This document shows positions 8,371 through 17,007 of a stretch of DNA of 64,000 bases, one piece after another. Positions within the stretch are counted from its first letter, which is position 1; every line of letters begins with the position of its first letter. A model generated the notes under the pieces. The model ran no database searches and had not been told where the DNA came from. It saw only the letters and a list, made by a program, of their open reading frames with translations. The stretch comes from an uncultured Prevotellaceae bacterium (GTDB lineage Bacteria > Bacteroidota > Bacteroidia > Bacteroidales > Bacteroidaceae). The translations under genes and the position numbers were made by a program. The stretch covers positions 1-64,000 of the forward strand of contig CAMKSE010000016.1 in the NCBI GenBank assembly GCA_946415365.1. The letters run 5' to 3'.

Positions 8371-9051
8371 ATGATACGTATTATTAAAAGAATAAAAAGA
8401 CTATTGGTCATACTCATGACTGCCAGTTTGCCGGGTATGGCTGGGGCGCAAAGGCCTGAGATTCCCAGCAATGTGGTGAAGCTGGATGCGGGCGTGTCGT
8501 TTATCGCATCGAAGGTATATGTTTATAACCTTGGCGACAATAGTATACACCAACATACCTGGAAGCCGGGGTTCAGCGTGAAGATGGACTATGAACACTT
8601 CAGGAAATCGGGATGGGGCTTCGGAGTCAATGTGATGTACCATAACACCAACTTCGATGCCGGCTATGGTGCCATAGGCTATGTCGAGGGCTATTACGAA
8701 TACCAGTTCACCCAGTGGTACTTCGGCCCTTGTGCTGCCTACAGATTCCGTTTTGGCGACAGCAAGTGGATGGGCGATGTTTCTGTGGGAATGGGCTACG
8801 CGCAGTTCAGTGAGGGTCTCGACGGGGGAATCACGGAACACTATGGAGGCCTAGGAGTGTCATGGAGAGCGGGCATTGAGTACATGCTATCACCAAACAT
8901 TGGCCTTGGGGTGGACCTGACAAGCCTGATGACATTCGTCAGCCAACCCGACTACTCCAATACGCTGAAGGCTTTGGGCAAGGACGAGTCTGATGGTGTC
9001 AACGGCTTCTATCGCCTCGGCCTCATGGCTGGGTTAAGAATCTATTTCTAA
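8371..9051 (+). CDS. Outer-membrane beta-barrel protein (porin-like fold)
   Basis: This 226-aa protein has an N-terminal signal peptide (positive RIIKRIKR, hydrophobic LLVILMTASLPGM, then AGAQR for signal peptidase I). The mature part alternates polar and aromatic residues (WGFGVNVMYHNTNF, FTQWYFGPCAAYRF, GVSWRAGIEYMLS) and ends LMAGLRIYF. A C-terminal aromatic residue and antiparallel strands are typical of outer-membrane barrels of the OmpA/OMP_b-brl type. It forms a single-gene unit with its own promoter. The ATG at 8371 follows an ATG-TAA at 8364, which is not used. The transported substrate, if any, is unknown. Confidence 0.75.
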   Translation: MIRIIKRIKRLLVILMTASLPGMAGAQRPEIPSNVVKLDAGVSFIASKVYVYNLGDNSIHQHTWKPGFSVKMDYEHFRKSGWGFGVNVMYHNTNFDAGYGAIGYVEGYYEYQFTQWYFGPCAAYRFRFGDSKWMGDVSVGMGYAQFSEGLDGGITEHYGGLGVSWRAGIEYMLSPNIGLGVDLTSLMTFVSQPDYSNTLKALGKDESDGVNGFYRLGLMAGLRIYF

Positions 9052-9136
9052 CTTCAAACAAATGGGTCACTTCACAGGAACCATGTGTACATAACCCGCT
9101 GTATTTGAGGGCAAAAGCAGCGAGAAGATAATAATT

Positions 9137-9166
9137 TCACAAACTTGTGAATCACAAACTTGTGAA
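9137..9166. repeat. Tandem 15-bp palindromic repeat between convergent genes
   Basis: TCACAAACTTGTGAA occurs twice back to back (9137-9151 and 9152-9166), and each copy contains TTCACAA/TTGTGAA-type dyad symmetry. The position between two convergent stops fits a terminator or a protein-binding site. Confidence 0.7.
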
Positions 9167-9215
9167 ATTTAAGAATAATTAAGTTTACAGGGCGATGATG
9201 TGCCCATATCAACGG

Positions 9216-9851
9216 CTAATAGCCCAGATCCTCACCTACGAGCACGACGACGTGACGGCCGTTGGGGGAGTTACGGAGGAAATGCACGTAGTTGCAGATG
9301 GATTCTGGCGAGTTGCAGTTGTGGCAGACACCATCCACATGGCAAGGAGTCTTGATGTCGAATCGCGCTGCATTGATGGGTGAAGCCGTGCCCCTGACTC
9401 TTGCAAGGGCGGCTTCTACCGTCTGCGCCACCTTGTTCAGGCCGATGACGAAGATTACCTTCTTGGGTCCCCAGGTAATTGCAGCCACACGATTGCCGTT
9501 GCCGTCGATATTCACAATCACACCGTCCTCAGAGATGGCATTGGCACTCGTCAGATAGACGTCCACGGAGAAAGCCCTGAGGTACATGGCCAACTTCTCC
9601 TCGGGCGTCTCCGCGAGGTCACGGTCGAGCACATCCAAGGTTCCACGCTTTTCCAGCGCATCAGGAATACCCAGGTAACGGACGGTCATCGTGCCACCCC
9701 AGGTCACAGAACTGCCGTCTGCAATCAGTTCCGAGACTTTCTTCACTGCCTCCTCGCCCGTTGGGCAATAGTAGGCCCCCATGTTGCGACGGTTCAGATG
9801 CTTGATCAGCTGTGCTGCCAGCAGTTCGTTTCTTTGTTCTTTTGGTGTCAT
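9216..9851 (-). CDS. LUD-domain (lactate-utilisation-type) protein
   Basis: This 211-aa protein is of the LUD family (LutC/YkgG relatives). The pattern includes GSSVTWGGTMTVRYLGIPDAL, a central VYLTSANAISEDGVIVNIDGNGNRV split over two strands, and the Cys-containing tail HVDGVCHNCNSPESICNY. Family members are linked to oxidation of lactate or related acids, or bind a nucleotide-like cofactor, but the activity of this branch is not known. The cysteines Cys-x2-Cys and one more nearby could bind a metal. It lies 12 nt after the GH36 gene on the same strand, so it is probably co-transcribed. Confidence 0.75.
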   Translation of the reverse strand: MTPKEQRNELLAAQLIKHLNRRNMGAYYCPTGEEAVKKVSELIADGSSVTWGGTMTVRYLGIPDALEKRGTLDVLDRDLAETPEEKLAMYLRAFSVDVYLTSANAISEDGVIVNIDGNGNRVAAITWGPKKVIFVIGLNKVAQTVEAALARVRGTASPINAARFDIKTPCHVDGVCHNCNSPESICNYVHFLRNSPNGRHVVVLVGEDLGY

Positions 9852-9863
9852 ATCATCCTGTTT

Positions 9864-12047
9864 TTATTCGGCTTCGAGGAGGAGCACACGGCTGCTCCAG
9901 TCGTTCTTCTTTGAGTATTCGGGCTCGTTGCGATAGGGCATTTCGAGACCGTGGTTCATGAGGTAGGCGCCACTGAAGCTCTGGCCCTCGAAGGCGAGCG
10001 GCTTCAGGTCGATGCGGTTCAGCTCGTGTACCTTATAATTCTTATGGGCATCGAGGCCGGCCATTTTTACACGGGGCAGGTGCTCGTTCTGGAACGACTC
10101 GGTCTTCCACCAGAAGAAGACACTCTTCGACTTCTGTTCGTTGACATACATCAGCGACGCCAAACCAATCTTATCGTATGGCGATACGAGACGGTAGAGG
10201 TCGCCAAACTGCACAATCGGACGAATACCCTTATACTCCTTGATGGCCTGTCGGCAGAGAGCCTTCTCCTCGTCAGTCATGTTCTTGGGCTGGATCTCCA
10301 TGCCGAGGCGTCCGCTCATGGCCACGTCGATGCGATACTTCATGGCGGTGGTACGGAAGACGGTGTGATTAGGCGTGGCGGAGATATGTGAGGCCATTGC
10401 GATGGCAGGGAAGAAATAGCTGGTGCCCCACTGCATATAGATGCGCTGGAGGGCATCGGTATTGTCTGATACCCAGAACTCGTCGAAATAAGGCAACACA
10501 CCCCAGTTGGCTCGTCCGCCACCAGAGGCACAGGCCTGGATGGTGAGGTCAGGATACTTGGCACGGATACGCTGGCAGGTCTTCTCCAGACCACGATGAT
10601 ACTCGATGTTGAGGTGGCTCTGGTCGTTCATCGTCAGATACTGCGAGCCGTGGTTCAGGATGGGCATGTTGGCGTCCCACTTGATATAATCGATCTCAGG
10701 ATACTTGGTCATGAGGTCGTCGACAATCGAGAAGACAAAGTCCTGCACCTTAGGGTTGCTCATATCCAGCACCACCTGCGTACCACCACGGCCCAACACG
10801 GGCTCACGCTTCGGAGCCTTCACAATCCAGTCGGGATGGGCCTCGTAGAGTTCGCTGACGGTGTTCGACATCTCTGGCTCGATCCAGATGCCGAACTTGA
10901 TGCCGTGTTTCTTGGCGTCGCGCAGAAGTCCCTCGATGCCCTCGGGCAGCTTGTTCTTATCGACCACCCAGTCACCCAGCGAAGAGTTGTCGACCTTGCG
11001 AGGATACTTGTCGCCAAACCAGCCGTCGTCCATCACGAATAGTTCACCACCCATCGAGGCGATGTCGCCCATCATCTGGTCCATACCCTGCTGGTTGATG
11101 TCGAAATAGACACCCTCCCACGAGTTCAGCAGGATTTTTCTTTCTTTGTTACCGTGGGCGAGCATATATTTGCGCCCCCACTTGTGGAAATTGCGCGATA
11201 TGCCGGATAGTCCTGCTTGTGAGAACGACAGCGCCACCTTGGGAGTGACGAAGGTCTCGCCCTTCTTCAGGTGATACTCTGAGTTGTCGGGGTTGATGCC
11301 AGCAAAGAAGTAGTGATACTCCGTATCGTCGGTATCGATCTTTAGCTGGAAGTTGCCTGAGTAGCAGAGGGCAGCGCCAATGACGTCGCCTGCGTTCTCA
11401 CGACCCTTGCCGTCGAGCGAGAACATCACCTCAGCGTGGTCGGTATGCGAGTTACGGGTGCCGTCCTTGTTCTTGATCACCTTCTCGCCAGGCAGGATGG
11501 GTTCTTCCACGAGACGAGCCTCGTTGGCCCAGGAGCCATAGAAATGGGAGAGCCACACGTTACCACGACGGATGGGCAGTGAGCAGGAGGCAAACTGCGT
11601 CAGCGTGACAGGCTTCGCCTCGCCGTTGGTGATCTCCGTCCAGGTCTCAATCATGTCCTCATCCTCATAAGCCTTGTAGCAGAGCGTGACGGTTGTCGGA
11701 TAAACCGGATCTTTCAGCGTAATCCGAGTGATACCGTCCTGCTGCTCCATTCCCGTCACAAAAAGCTCTGTCGACATGTTGCCGTCAGCGTGCTTCATCG
11801 CCAGGGCAGCCTCAGCCGGACAGTTCATGCCATAGGCAGGATAGGCGTCCATCCGTCCGTTAACAGGAGCCTGCAGGTGCTGCAGGTCGTAGTCACTCAG
11901 ACGGGCTCCGAAATAGAGGTATTTCGGCTGCTGGCCGTTCTCCACGTCAAGTACCATTGTGACACGCTTCGTCTGTACGGTCACCTGCTTTGCCGTCGAT
12001 GTCTGTGCAGCGAGCGTGAGCAAAGCCAAGAAAAGAATCTTCTTCAT
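9864..12047 (-). CDS. Alpha-galactosidase, glycoside hydrolase family 36
   Basis: This 727-aa exported enzyme has a signal peptide (MKKILFLALLTLAAQTSTA) when started at 12047. The frame extends to 12248, but that would cross the promoter at 12086-12093. The N-terminal beta-sandwich is followed by a TIM barrel with DDGWFGDKYP, the nucleophile region YIKWDAN (Asp458) and the acid/base region SDNTDA (Asp528). This order is diagnostic of GH36. It would release alpha-galactose from raffinose-type oligosaccharides or galactomannan in the periplasm or outside. The closely spaced LUD gene follows. The substrate is inferred from the family only. Confidence 0.9.
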   Translation of the reverse strand: MKKILFLALLTLAAQTSTAKQVTVQTKRVTMVLDVENGQQPKYLYFGARLSDYDLQHLQAPVNGRMDAYPAYGMNCPAEAALAMKHADGNMSTELFVTGMEQQDGITRITLKDPVYPTTVTLCYKAYEDEDMIETWTEITNGEAKPVTLTQFASCSLPIRRGNVWLSHFYGSWANEARLVEEPILPGEKVIKNKDGTRNSHTDHAEVMFSLDGKGRENAGDVIGAALCYSGNFQLKIDTDDTEYHYFFAGINPDNSEYHLKKGETFVTPKVALSFSQAGLSGISRNFHKWGRKYMLAHGNKERKILLNSWEGVYFDINQQGMDQMMGDIASMGGELFVMDDGWFGDKYPRKVDNSSLGDWVVDKNKLPEGIEGLLRDAKKHGIKFGIWIEPEMSNTVSELYEAHPDWIVKAPKREPVLGRGGTQVVLDMSNPKVQDFVFSIVDDLMTKYPEIDYIKWDANMPILNHGSQYLTMNDQSHLNIEYHRGLEKTCQRIRAKYPDLTIQACASGGGRANWGVLPYFDEFWVSDNTDALQRIYMQWGTSYFFPAIAMASHISATPNHTVFRTTAMKYRIDVAMSGRLGMEIQPKNMTDEEKALCRQAIKEYKGIRPIVQFGDLYRLVSPYDKIGLASLMYVNEQKSKSVFFWWKTESFQNEHLPRVKMAGLDAHKNYKVHELNRIDLKPLAFEGQSFSGAYLMNHGLEMPYRNEPEYSKKNDWSSRVLLLEAE

Positions 12048-12085
12048 ATCATTCGTTTTAGTTATCATTTGAATCATTTTGTGTG

Positions 12086-12143
12086 CAAAGATAATAAAAT
12101 AACCGCAGATTACACAGATTATACAGAATTTTTCGTAACTTTG
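12086..12143. promoter_or_regulatory. Divergent promoters with a nonamer repeat between them
   Basis: The minus-strand -7 box TATCTTTG (12093-12086) serves GH36 and the plus-strand TAACTTTG (12136-12143) serves mntP. Between them GCAGATTAC, ACAGATTAT and ACAGAATTT (12105-12131) form a 9-nt repeat that covers the -33 zones of both promoters. Confidence 0.65.
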
Positions 12144-12183
12144 CAACCAAAATATATAAGAATCTGACAAATAAGTACCATAT

Positions 12184-12777
12184 ATGAATCTGTTGGACAT
12201 CATTCTGTTAGCAGTGGCTTTGGCGATGGACTGTTTCACCGTCTCCATCGTCAGTGGGGTGATTTGTACGAAGGAGTCAGGAGTCAGGAGTCAGGAGAAA
12301 GTAGGGTGCCTACGCATGGCGTTCCTCTTCGGTTTCTTTCAGGCCTTGATGCCACTGATAGGCTGGCTGGGCATCAGCCATTTCCAGTCGTATATGGAGG
12401 CTTATGACCACTGGATTGCATTTGCACTGTTGGCCTTTATCGGAGGCAAGATGATATGGGAGAGTTTCGGCCCTGAGGAGGAACAGCACTTCAATCCCCG
12501 TCGCCTGCGGACCCAGCTGCTGCTGGCCATTGCCACGAGCATCGATGCCCTGGCCGTCGGCATCTCCCTGGCCTGCACGGGCTACGAGCGGCTGTCACAA
12601 CTTACGCTCCCTCTGGTCATCATCGGCGTAGTGTCGTTCCTTTTCAGCATCGTCGGCTATCAGCTTGGAGCCCGCTTCGGCCATAGCATCGCCCGTCGTC
12701 TGAAGCCAGAACTCTTTGGAGGCGTGATTCTGTTGGGCATCGGCATCAAGATTTTAGTGACACACATATTTAGTTGA
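12184..12777 (+). CDS. mntP: Manganese efflux pump MntP family
   Basis: This 197-aa inner-membrane protein has six predicted helices and the two DUF204 signatures: ALAMDCFTVSI in helix 1 and ATSIDALAVGISLA in helix 4, each with the conserved Asp. MntP exports Mn2+ and protects against manganese excess. The loop after helix 1 carries an in-frame heptamer repeat (12273-12297) encoding ESGVRSQE. This makes the protein slightly longer than the usual length of about 188 aa. It has its own promoter and leads a closely spaced plus-strand run with the aldo-keto reductase (19-nt gap) and GH127. Confidence 0.85.
   Translation: MNLLDIILLAVALAMDCFTVSIVSGVICTKESGVRSQEKVGCLRMAFLFGFFQALMPLIGWLGISHFQSYMEAYDHWIAFALLAFIGGKMIWESFGPEEEQHFNPRRLRTQLLLAIATSIDALAVGISLACTGYERLSQLTLPLVIIGVVSFLFSIVGYQLGARFGHSIARRLKPELFGGVILLGIGIKILVTHIFS
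12273..12297 (+). repeat. In-frame heptamer repeat GGAGTCA in mntP
   Basis: GGAGTCA is repeated three times plus GGAG (12273-12297), read as ESGVRSQE in a cytoplasmic or periplasmic loop between helices 1 and 2. The same heptamer is in the BtuB, BtuF and 26541 genes. Confidence 0.9.
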
Positions 12778-12796
12778 ACGTTTATTTGATTGATAT

Positions 12797-13774
12797 ATGA
12801 GAGAACTGTATTTCGCGGACAAGAGCCGCTACGACAACGGGATGAAGTTTGAGCGTTGTGGGCGCTCGGGTGTGATGCTGCCAAAGGTGAGCCTCGGCTT
12901 TTGGCATAATTTCGGCAGTGTGGATCCCTATGAGCGAAGCAGGGAGATTACCCATTATGCCTTCGACCACGGCATCACGCATTTCGACCTGGCTAACAAC
13001 TATGGTCCTGTCTATGGTTCTGCCGAGGAGACGATGGGACGACTGATGGACGAGGACTTCCGGCCCTATCGCGACGAACTGTTCATCTCGTCGAAAGCCG
13101 GCTATGACATGTGGCCCGGCCCTTATGGCAATTGGGGCAGCCGCAAGTATCTGATGGCCTCGCTCGACCAGAGTCTGAAACGTATGAAGATTGATTACGT
13201 GGATCTGTTCTATAGCCATCGTTACGACCCAGAGACCCCGTTGGAAGAGACGTTGCAGGCACTGGTAGATATCGTTCGACAAGGCAAGGCCCTCTACGTG
13301 GGTATCTCCAACTGGCCATTAGAGCCGTTGAAGTTCGGCTACGACTATCTGAAAGCCCACGACGTGCACCTGCTCATCTATCAGGGACGCCTGAACATGC
13401 TCGACCGTAAGCCACAGGAGGCGGGCATTACCGACTTCTGCGCAGAGAACGGCGTAGGCTTCATCGCTTTCTCGCCTTTGGCACAAGGACTGCTTACCGA
13501 CCGCTACCTCAACGGCATTCCCAAGGACTCGCGCATGTCGAAGGGAAAGTTCCTGAGGGAGGAAATGCTCACACCAGAGTTGTTGGCAAAGCTGCGCCGC
13601 TATAACGAGGTGGCAGAAAGCCGTGATGAGACGCTGGCAGAGATGGCCCTCGCCTGGATCCTCAACCAAAGGGGAGTGACCTCCGTACTCGTGGGTGCCA
13701 GCAGCACGGCCCAGCTTGAGAAGAACCTGCGCTGTGTCAGTGCAGCACCTTTCGATAAGGAGATTGAAGATTGA
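12797..13774 (+). CDS. Aldo-keto reductase (YghZ-like)
   Basis: This 325-aa protein contains the AKR tetrad Asp64 and Tyr69 (THFDLANNYGP), Lys100 (SSKAG) and His141 (YSHRYDP), plus a C-terminal NADP-binding segment (VTSVLVGASSTAQLEKN). The N-terminus (MKFERCGRSGVMLPKVSLGFW) and the loop AGYDMWPGPYGNWGSRKYL resemble the YghZ group that reduces glyceraldehyde 3-phosphate or methylglyoxal. It is cytosolic and NADPH-dependent. It lies between mntP and the GH127 gene on one strand. Its last codons run into a heptamer repeat that supplies the stop TGA (13772-13774). Confidence 0.9.
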   Translation: MRELYFADKSRYDNGMKFERCGRSGVMLPKVSLGFWHNFGSVDPYERSREITHYAFDHGITHFDLANNYGPVYGSAEETMGRLMDEDFRPYRDELFISSKAGYDMWPGPYGNWGSRKYLMASLDQSLKRMKIDYVDLFYSHRYDPETPLEETLQALVDIVRQGKALYVGISNWPLEPLKFGYDYLKAHDVHLLIYQGRLNMLDRKPQEAGITDFCAENGVGFIAFSPLAQGLLTDRYLNGIPKDSRMSKGKFLREEMLTPELLAKLRRYNEVAESRDETLAEMALAWILNQRGVTSVLVGASSTAQLEKNLRCVSAAPFDKEIED

Positions 13775-13797
13775 ACATTGAAGATAGAAGATTGAGA
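13763..13797 (+). repeat. Heptamer repeat ATTGAAG at a gene junction
   Basis: ATTGAAG, ATTGAAC, ATTGAAG, ATAGAAG and ATTGAGA run from 13763 to 13797. The block contains the stop of the aldo-keto reductase and ends one base before the ATG of GH127 (13799). Confidence 0.9.
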
Positions 13798-13798
13798 T

Positions 13799-15874
13799 AT
13801 GAAACAGACGATTATTGCTACGTTATTGCTGATGGCCGGCTTCGTTCCAGGCTTCGCACAGAGTGGGTATCCCTATACTCAAGTTCCCTTCACCTCTGTG
13901 AAGATTGCACCCAATACGTTCTGGGGCGACCGTATTCAGGCGGCCCGTGAAGTAACCATCCCTCTGGCTTTCTCAAAGTGCGAGAGCGAGCACCGCTATA
14001 AGAACTTCGAGATGGCAGCCTACACCCTGCAACACCCAGGTCACGAGGGTCTGAACACCAAGGAGTGGGACGTGTCGAAGTTCATGGGATTCTCCTTCGA
14101 CGATACCGATGTCTATAAGACCATCGAGGGAGCCAGCTATGTACTTCAGACTTATCCCGACGAGAAACTGAAGGCCTACATCGACAGCGTACTCGACGTA
14201 GTGGGAGCAGCCCAGGAGCCTGACGGCTATCTCTATACAGCCCGTACCATCAACCCCAAGCATCCTCACCAGTGGAGTGGCGATAAGCGTTGGGTGACAG
14301 AAGACTTCCTGAGTCACGAGCTCTACAACCTCGGACACATGGTGGACGCTGCCTGCGCCCATTATCAGGCCACAGGGTCGACGAAGTTCCTCAACATCGC
14401 CAAGCGTTATGCCGACTGCGTGGTGAAGGAGGTCGGCTCGAAGGAAGGTCAGGCCTGCATTGTTCCAGGACACCAGATAGCAGAGATGGCGCTGGCCAGA
14501 CTGTATGTCATCACTGGCGAGAAGAAATACCTCGACGAGGCCAAATTCCTGCTCGATTTCCGTGGCAAGACGGGTCGCAGGGATCTCTATTCTCAGAGCG
14601 ACAAGCCCGTAGTGGAACAGACGGAAGCATGGGGCCATGCCGTACGTGCAGGCTATATGTATGCTGGTATGGCTGATGTGGCTGCTCTGTTGGGCGATTC
14701 CTCTTACATCAAGGCCATCGACACGATCTATGAGAACATCGTGGGCCGTAAATATTACCTGACAGGAGGCGTGGGAGCACGCCATCAGGGTGAGGCCTTC
14801 GGAGCGGACTACGAACTGCCGAACCTGACGGCCTACAACGAGACCTGTGCTGCCATCTCAATGGTGTATCTCTTCGAGCGTATGTTCCTGTTGCATGGTG
14901 ATGCTAAGTTCATCGACTGCCTCGAGCGTACCTTATATAATGGTGTCATCAGCGGTATGAGTGTCGACGGCGGAAAGTTCTTCTATCCCAATCCCCTGTC
15001 AAGCGACGGTCACTACCGCTTCAATGCCGACAACACGATGACTCGCCAGCCGTGGTTCGGTTGTGCCTGTTGTCCCTCTAACCTCTGCCGCTTCATCCCC
15101 TCAATGCCAGGATACGTCTATGGTGTCAGGGACAACAACCTCTATGTGAATCTCTTCGCCGCCAACACAGCCACCATTCAGGTGAACGGTAAGGACGTCA
15201 CACTGGAGGAGACCACCAACTATCCTTGGGACGGCGATATCAGTATCAAGGTGTTGAAAAACAAGGCCAAGGCGTTCAACATGCTGATCCGTATCCCTGG
15301 TTGGGTACAGAACGAGGTTGTGCCCAGTGACCTCTATTCTTTCAGCGATGACATCTTCAGCACCTATGAGGTGAGCGTCAATGGCCAGCGCGTGGACGGA
15401 GAACAGGAGAACGGCTATCTCGTCATCAACCGCAACTGGAAGAAAGGCGACGTGGTAAGCATCCACTTCGACATGCCCGTCCGTACGGTAGTTGCCAATC
15501 CACGTGTCGCTGACGATCGTGGACGTGTGGCCGTAGAACGCGGACCCCTGGTGTACTGTGCCGAGTGGGCTGACAATGAGGGTGTCAATCCCCATCATCT
15601 GCTCCTGCCCCGTCTGCCGAAGTTTGACGTACTGCCTGCCTATTCCATCGAGAACAAAGAGGCTGATCCGTCTTCAATTTCAAATTTTCAATCTTCAATC
15701 TTCCACGTGACAGCCATCAGCGCCCAGGCACAGGATGTGCACATAGACCATGACGGCCGTATCGCTGTGAAGGATGTCTCTGTGAAACTCATACCCTACT
15801 ATGCCTGGAACCACCGTGGCGCAGGTAAGATGGATGTGTGGCTTGCCCGTAGTCTTAGTGGATTGGAGGACTAG
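13799..15874 (+). CDS. Beta-L-arabinofuranosidase, glycoside hydrolase family 127
   Basis: This 691-aa exported protein has a signal peptide (MKQTIIATLLLMAGFVPGFA-Q). It has an alpha/alpha barrel and then C-terminal beta domains. The Zn-thiolate site of GH127 is visible as Glu348 and Cys350 (YNETCA) and the pair Cys424-Cys425 (GCACCPSN). In the family one cysteine of that pair is the nucleophile. The enzyme would remove beta-L-arabinofuranose from plant glycoproteins or related glycans. It follows the aldo-keto reductase after a repeat-filled gap. An in-frame heptamer repeat (15672-15703) encodes a Ser/Phe-rich loop near residue 630. Confidence 0.9.
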   Translation: MKQTIIATLLLMAGFVPGFAQSGYPYTQVPFTSVKIAPNTFWGDRIQAAREVTIPLAFSKCESEHRYKNFEMAAYTLQHPGHEGLNTKEWDVSKFMGFSFDDTDVYKTIEGASYVLQTYPDEKLKAYIDSVLDVVGAAQEPDGYLYTARTINPKHPHQWSGDKRWVTEDFLSHELYNLGHMVDAACAHYQATGSTKFLNIAKRYADCVVKEVGSKEGQACIVPGHQIAEMALARLYVITGEKKYLDEAKFLLDFRGKTGRRDLYSQSDKPVVEQTEAWGHAVRAGYMYAGMADVAALLGDSSYIKAIDTIYENIVGRKYYLTGGVGARHQGEAFGADYELPNLTAYNETCAAISMVYLFERMFLLHGDAKFIDCLERTLYNGVISGMSVDGGKFFYPNPLSSDGHYRFNADNTMTRQPWFGCACCPSNLCRFIPSMPGYVYGVRDNNLYVNLFAANTATIQVNGKDVTLEETTNYPWDGDISIKVLKNKAKAFNMLIRIPGWVQNEVVPSDLYSFSDDIFSTYEVSVNGQRVDGEQENGYLVINRNWKKGDVVSIHFDMPVRTVVANPRVADDRGRVAVERGPLVYCAEWADNEGVNPHHLLLPRLPKFDVLPAYSIENKEADPSSISNFQSSIFHVTAISAQAQDVHIDHDGRIAVKDVSVKLIPYYAWNHRGAGKMDVWLARSLSGLED
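15672..15703 (+). repeat. In-frame heptamer repeat CTTCAAT in GH127
   Basis: CTTCAAT, TTCAAAT, TTTCAAT and CTTCAAT, with a degenerate fifth unit, are the inverse orientation of the ATTGAAG family. They are read as SSISNFQSSIF inside the C-terminal domain. Confidence 0.85.
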
Positions 15875-15877
15875 TCT

Positions 15878-16966
15878 ATGCAACGTCAACAGATCACCTT
15901 TGATACGTTTGTGCGTGGCCTGATAGGGGTCATTATCATTGTAGGCATCATCATGCTGCTCAATCGTCTGAGCAGCGTGCTCACACCTTTCTTCCTGGCG
16001 TGGCTCATCGCATATATACTGTTCCCGATGGTCAAGTTCTTCCAGTACCGCTGTCGGATGAAGTACCGTATCCTGGGTATCCTGAGTTCCTTCATCGTCG
16101 TCGGACTTGTGCTCACTGGCCTGTTCTTTATGGTCGTGCCCCCGATGATTGAAGAGAGCGTGCACGTCAAGGACCTCTTAGTGGACTATCTCTCGCATTC
16201 GTCTACGCTCAGCAACATTCCTGCTGCCATCCAACAGTTCTTGCGTGAAAACCTCACCATCGACGATATCAAAGGCATTGTCACCCAGGAGGGCTTCCTC
16301 GAAGCCATAAAGGTGACGGTACCCAAGGTGTGGAATGTCATTGTACAGTCGTTTAATGTGGTCACAGGTGTTCTGTCATTCACTATCATGCTGCTCTATA
16401 CCCTCTTCATCCTGCTCGATTACGAGGAGATTTGCAGTGGCTGGCCCAATCTGCTGCCTGTCCAGTACAGACAGTTCGCCATTCAGCTGATGAACGACGT
16501 AGAGGCTGGTATGAACAAGTATTTCCGTGGTCAGGCCCTTGTGGCCCTTTGTGTCGGAATCCTCTTCTGTATCGGCTTTGTCATCATCGACTTCCCCATG
16601 GCCATCGGCCTCGGCCTGTTCATTGGACTGCTGAACATGGTGCCCTATTTGCAGCTTGTCGGCTTCATTCCCACCATCCTGCTTGCCATTGTCAAGGCGG
16701 CCGATACGGGTGAGAACTTCTGGGTCATCATGCTCATGGCACTGATCGTGTTTGCCGTAGTACAGCTCATTCAGGATTCGTTCCTTACGCCAAAAATCAT
16801 GGGTAAGGTGACTGGCCTCAATTCAGCCATCATCCTCTTGTCGTTGTCGATATGGGGATCGCTGTTAGGGGTGCTGGGCATGATTATCGCCCTGCCGATG
16901 ACCACACTCCTACTGACGTACTATCAGCGGTATGTGATAAAAAAGGGAACTAAGAGTCAAGAGTAA
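15878..16966 (+). CDS. AI-2E family transporter (PerM/YdiK-type permease)
   Basis: This 362-aa integral membrane protein has the usual eight-helix pattern: two N-terminal helices (LIGVIIIVGIIMLLN, LAWLIAYILF), a long amphipathic soluble segment (about residues 100-170), then five helices ending in GSLLGVLGMIIALPMTTLLLTYYQRY. The segment FIGLLNMVPYLQLVGFIPTILLA, split by a Pro, is the conserved signature. Members export varied small molecules or ions, and the name AI-2E does not prove autoinducer export. It starts 3 nt after the GH127 stop, at ATG 15878, so it is in the same operon. Its stop TAA (16964-16966) is formed by a heptamer repeat. Confidence 0.85.
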   Translation: MQRQQITFDTFVRGLIGVIIIVGIIMLLNRLSSVLTPFFLAWLIAYILFPMVKFFQYRCRMKYRILGILSSFIVVGLVLTGLFFMVVPPMIEESVHVKDLLVDYLSHSSTLSNIPAAIQQFLRENLTIDDIKGIVTQEGFLEAIKVTVPKVWNVIVQSFNVVTGVLSFTIMLLYTLFILLDYEEICSGWPNLLPVQYRQFAIQLMNDVEAGMNKYFRGQALVALCVGILFCIGFVIIDFPMAIGLGLFIGLLNMVPYLQLVGFIPTILLAIVKAADTGENFWVIMLMALIVFAVVQLIQDSFLTPKIMGKVTGLNSAIILLSLSIWGSLLGVLGMIIALPMTTLLLTYYQRYVIKKGTKSQE

Positions 16967-17007
16967 ACTATAAACTATAAACTTTAAACTATAAACTCTA
17001 AACTATC
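16952..17007. repeat. Two heptamer families at convergent gene ends
   Basis: AAGAGTC and AAGAGTA (16952-16965) are followed by AACTATA, AACTATA, AACTTTA, AACTATA, AACTCTA and AACTATC to 17007. The block holds the stop codons of both the plus-strand permease and the minus-strand aminotransferase. Confidence 0.9.
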
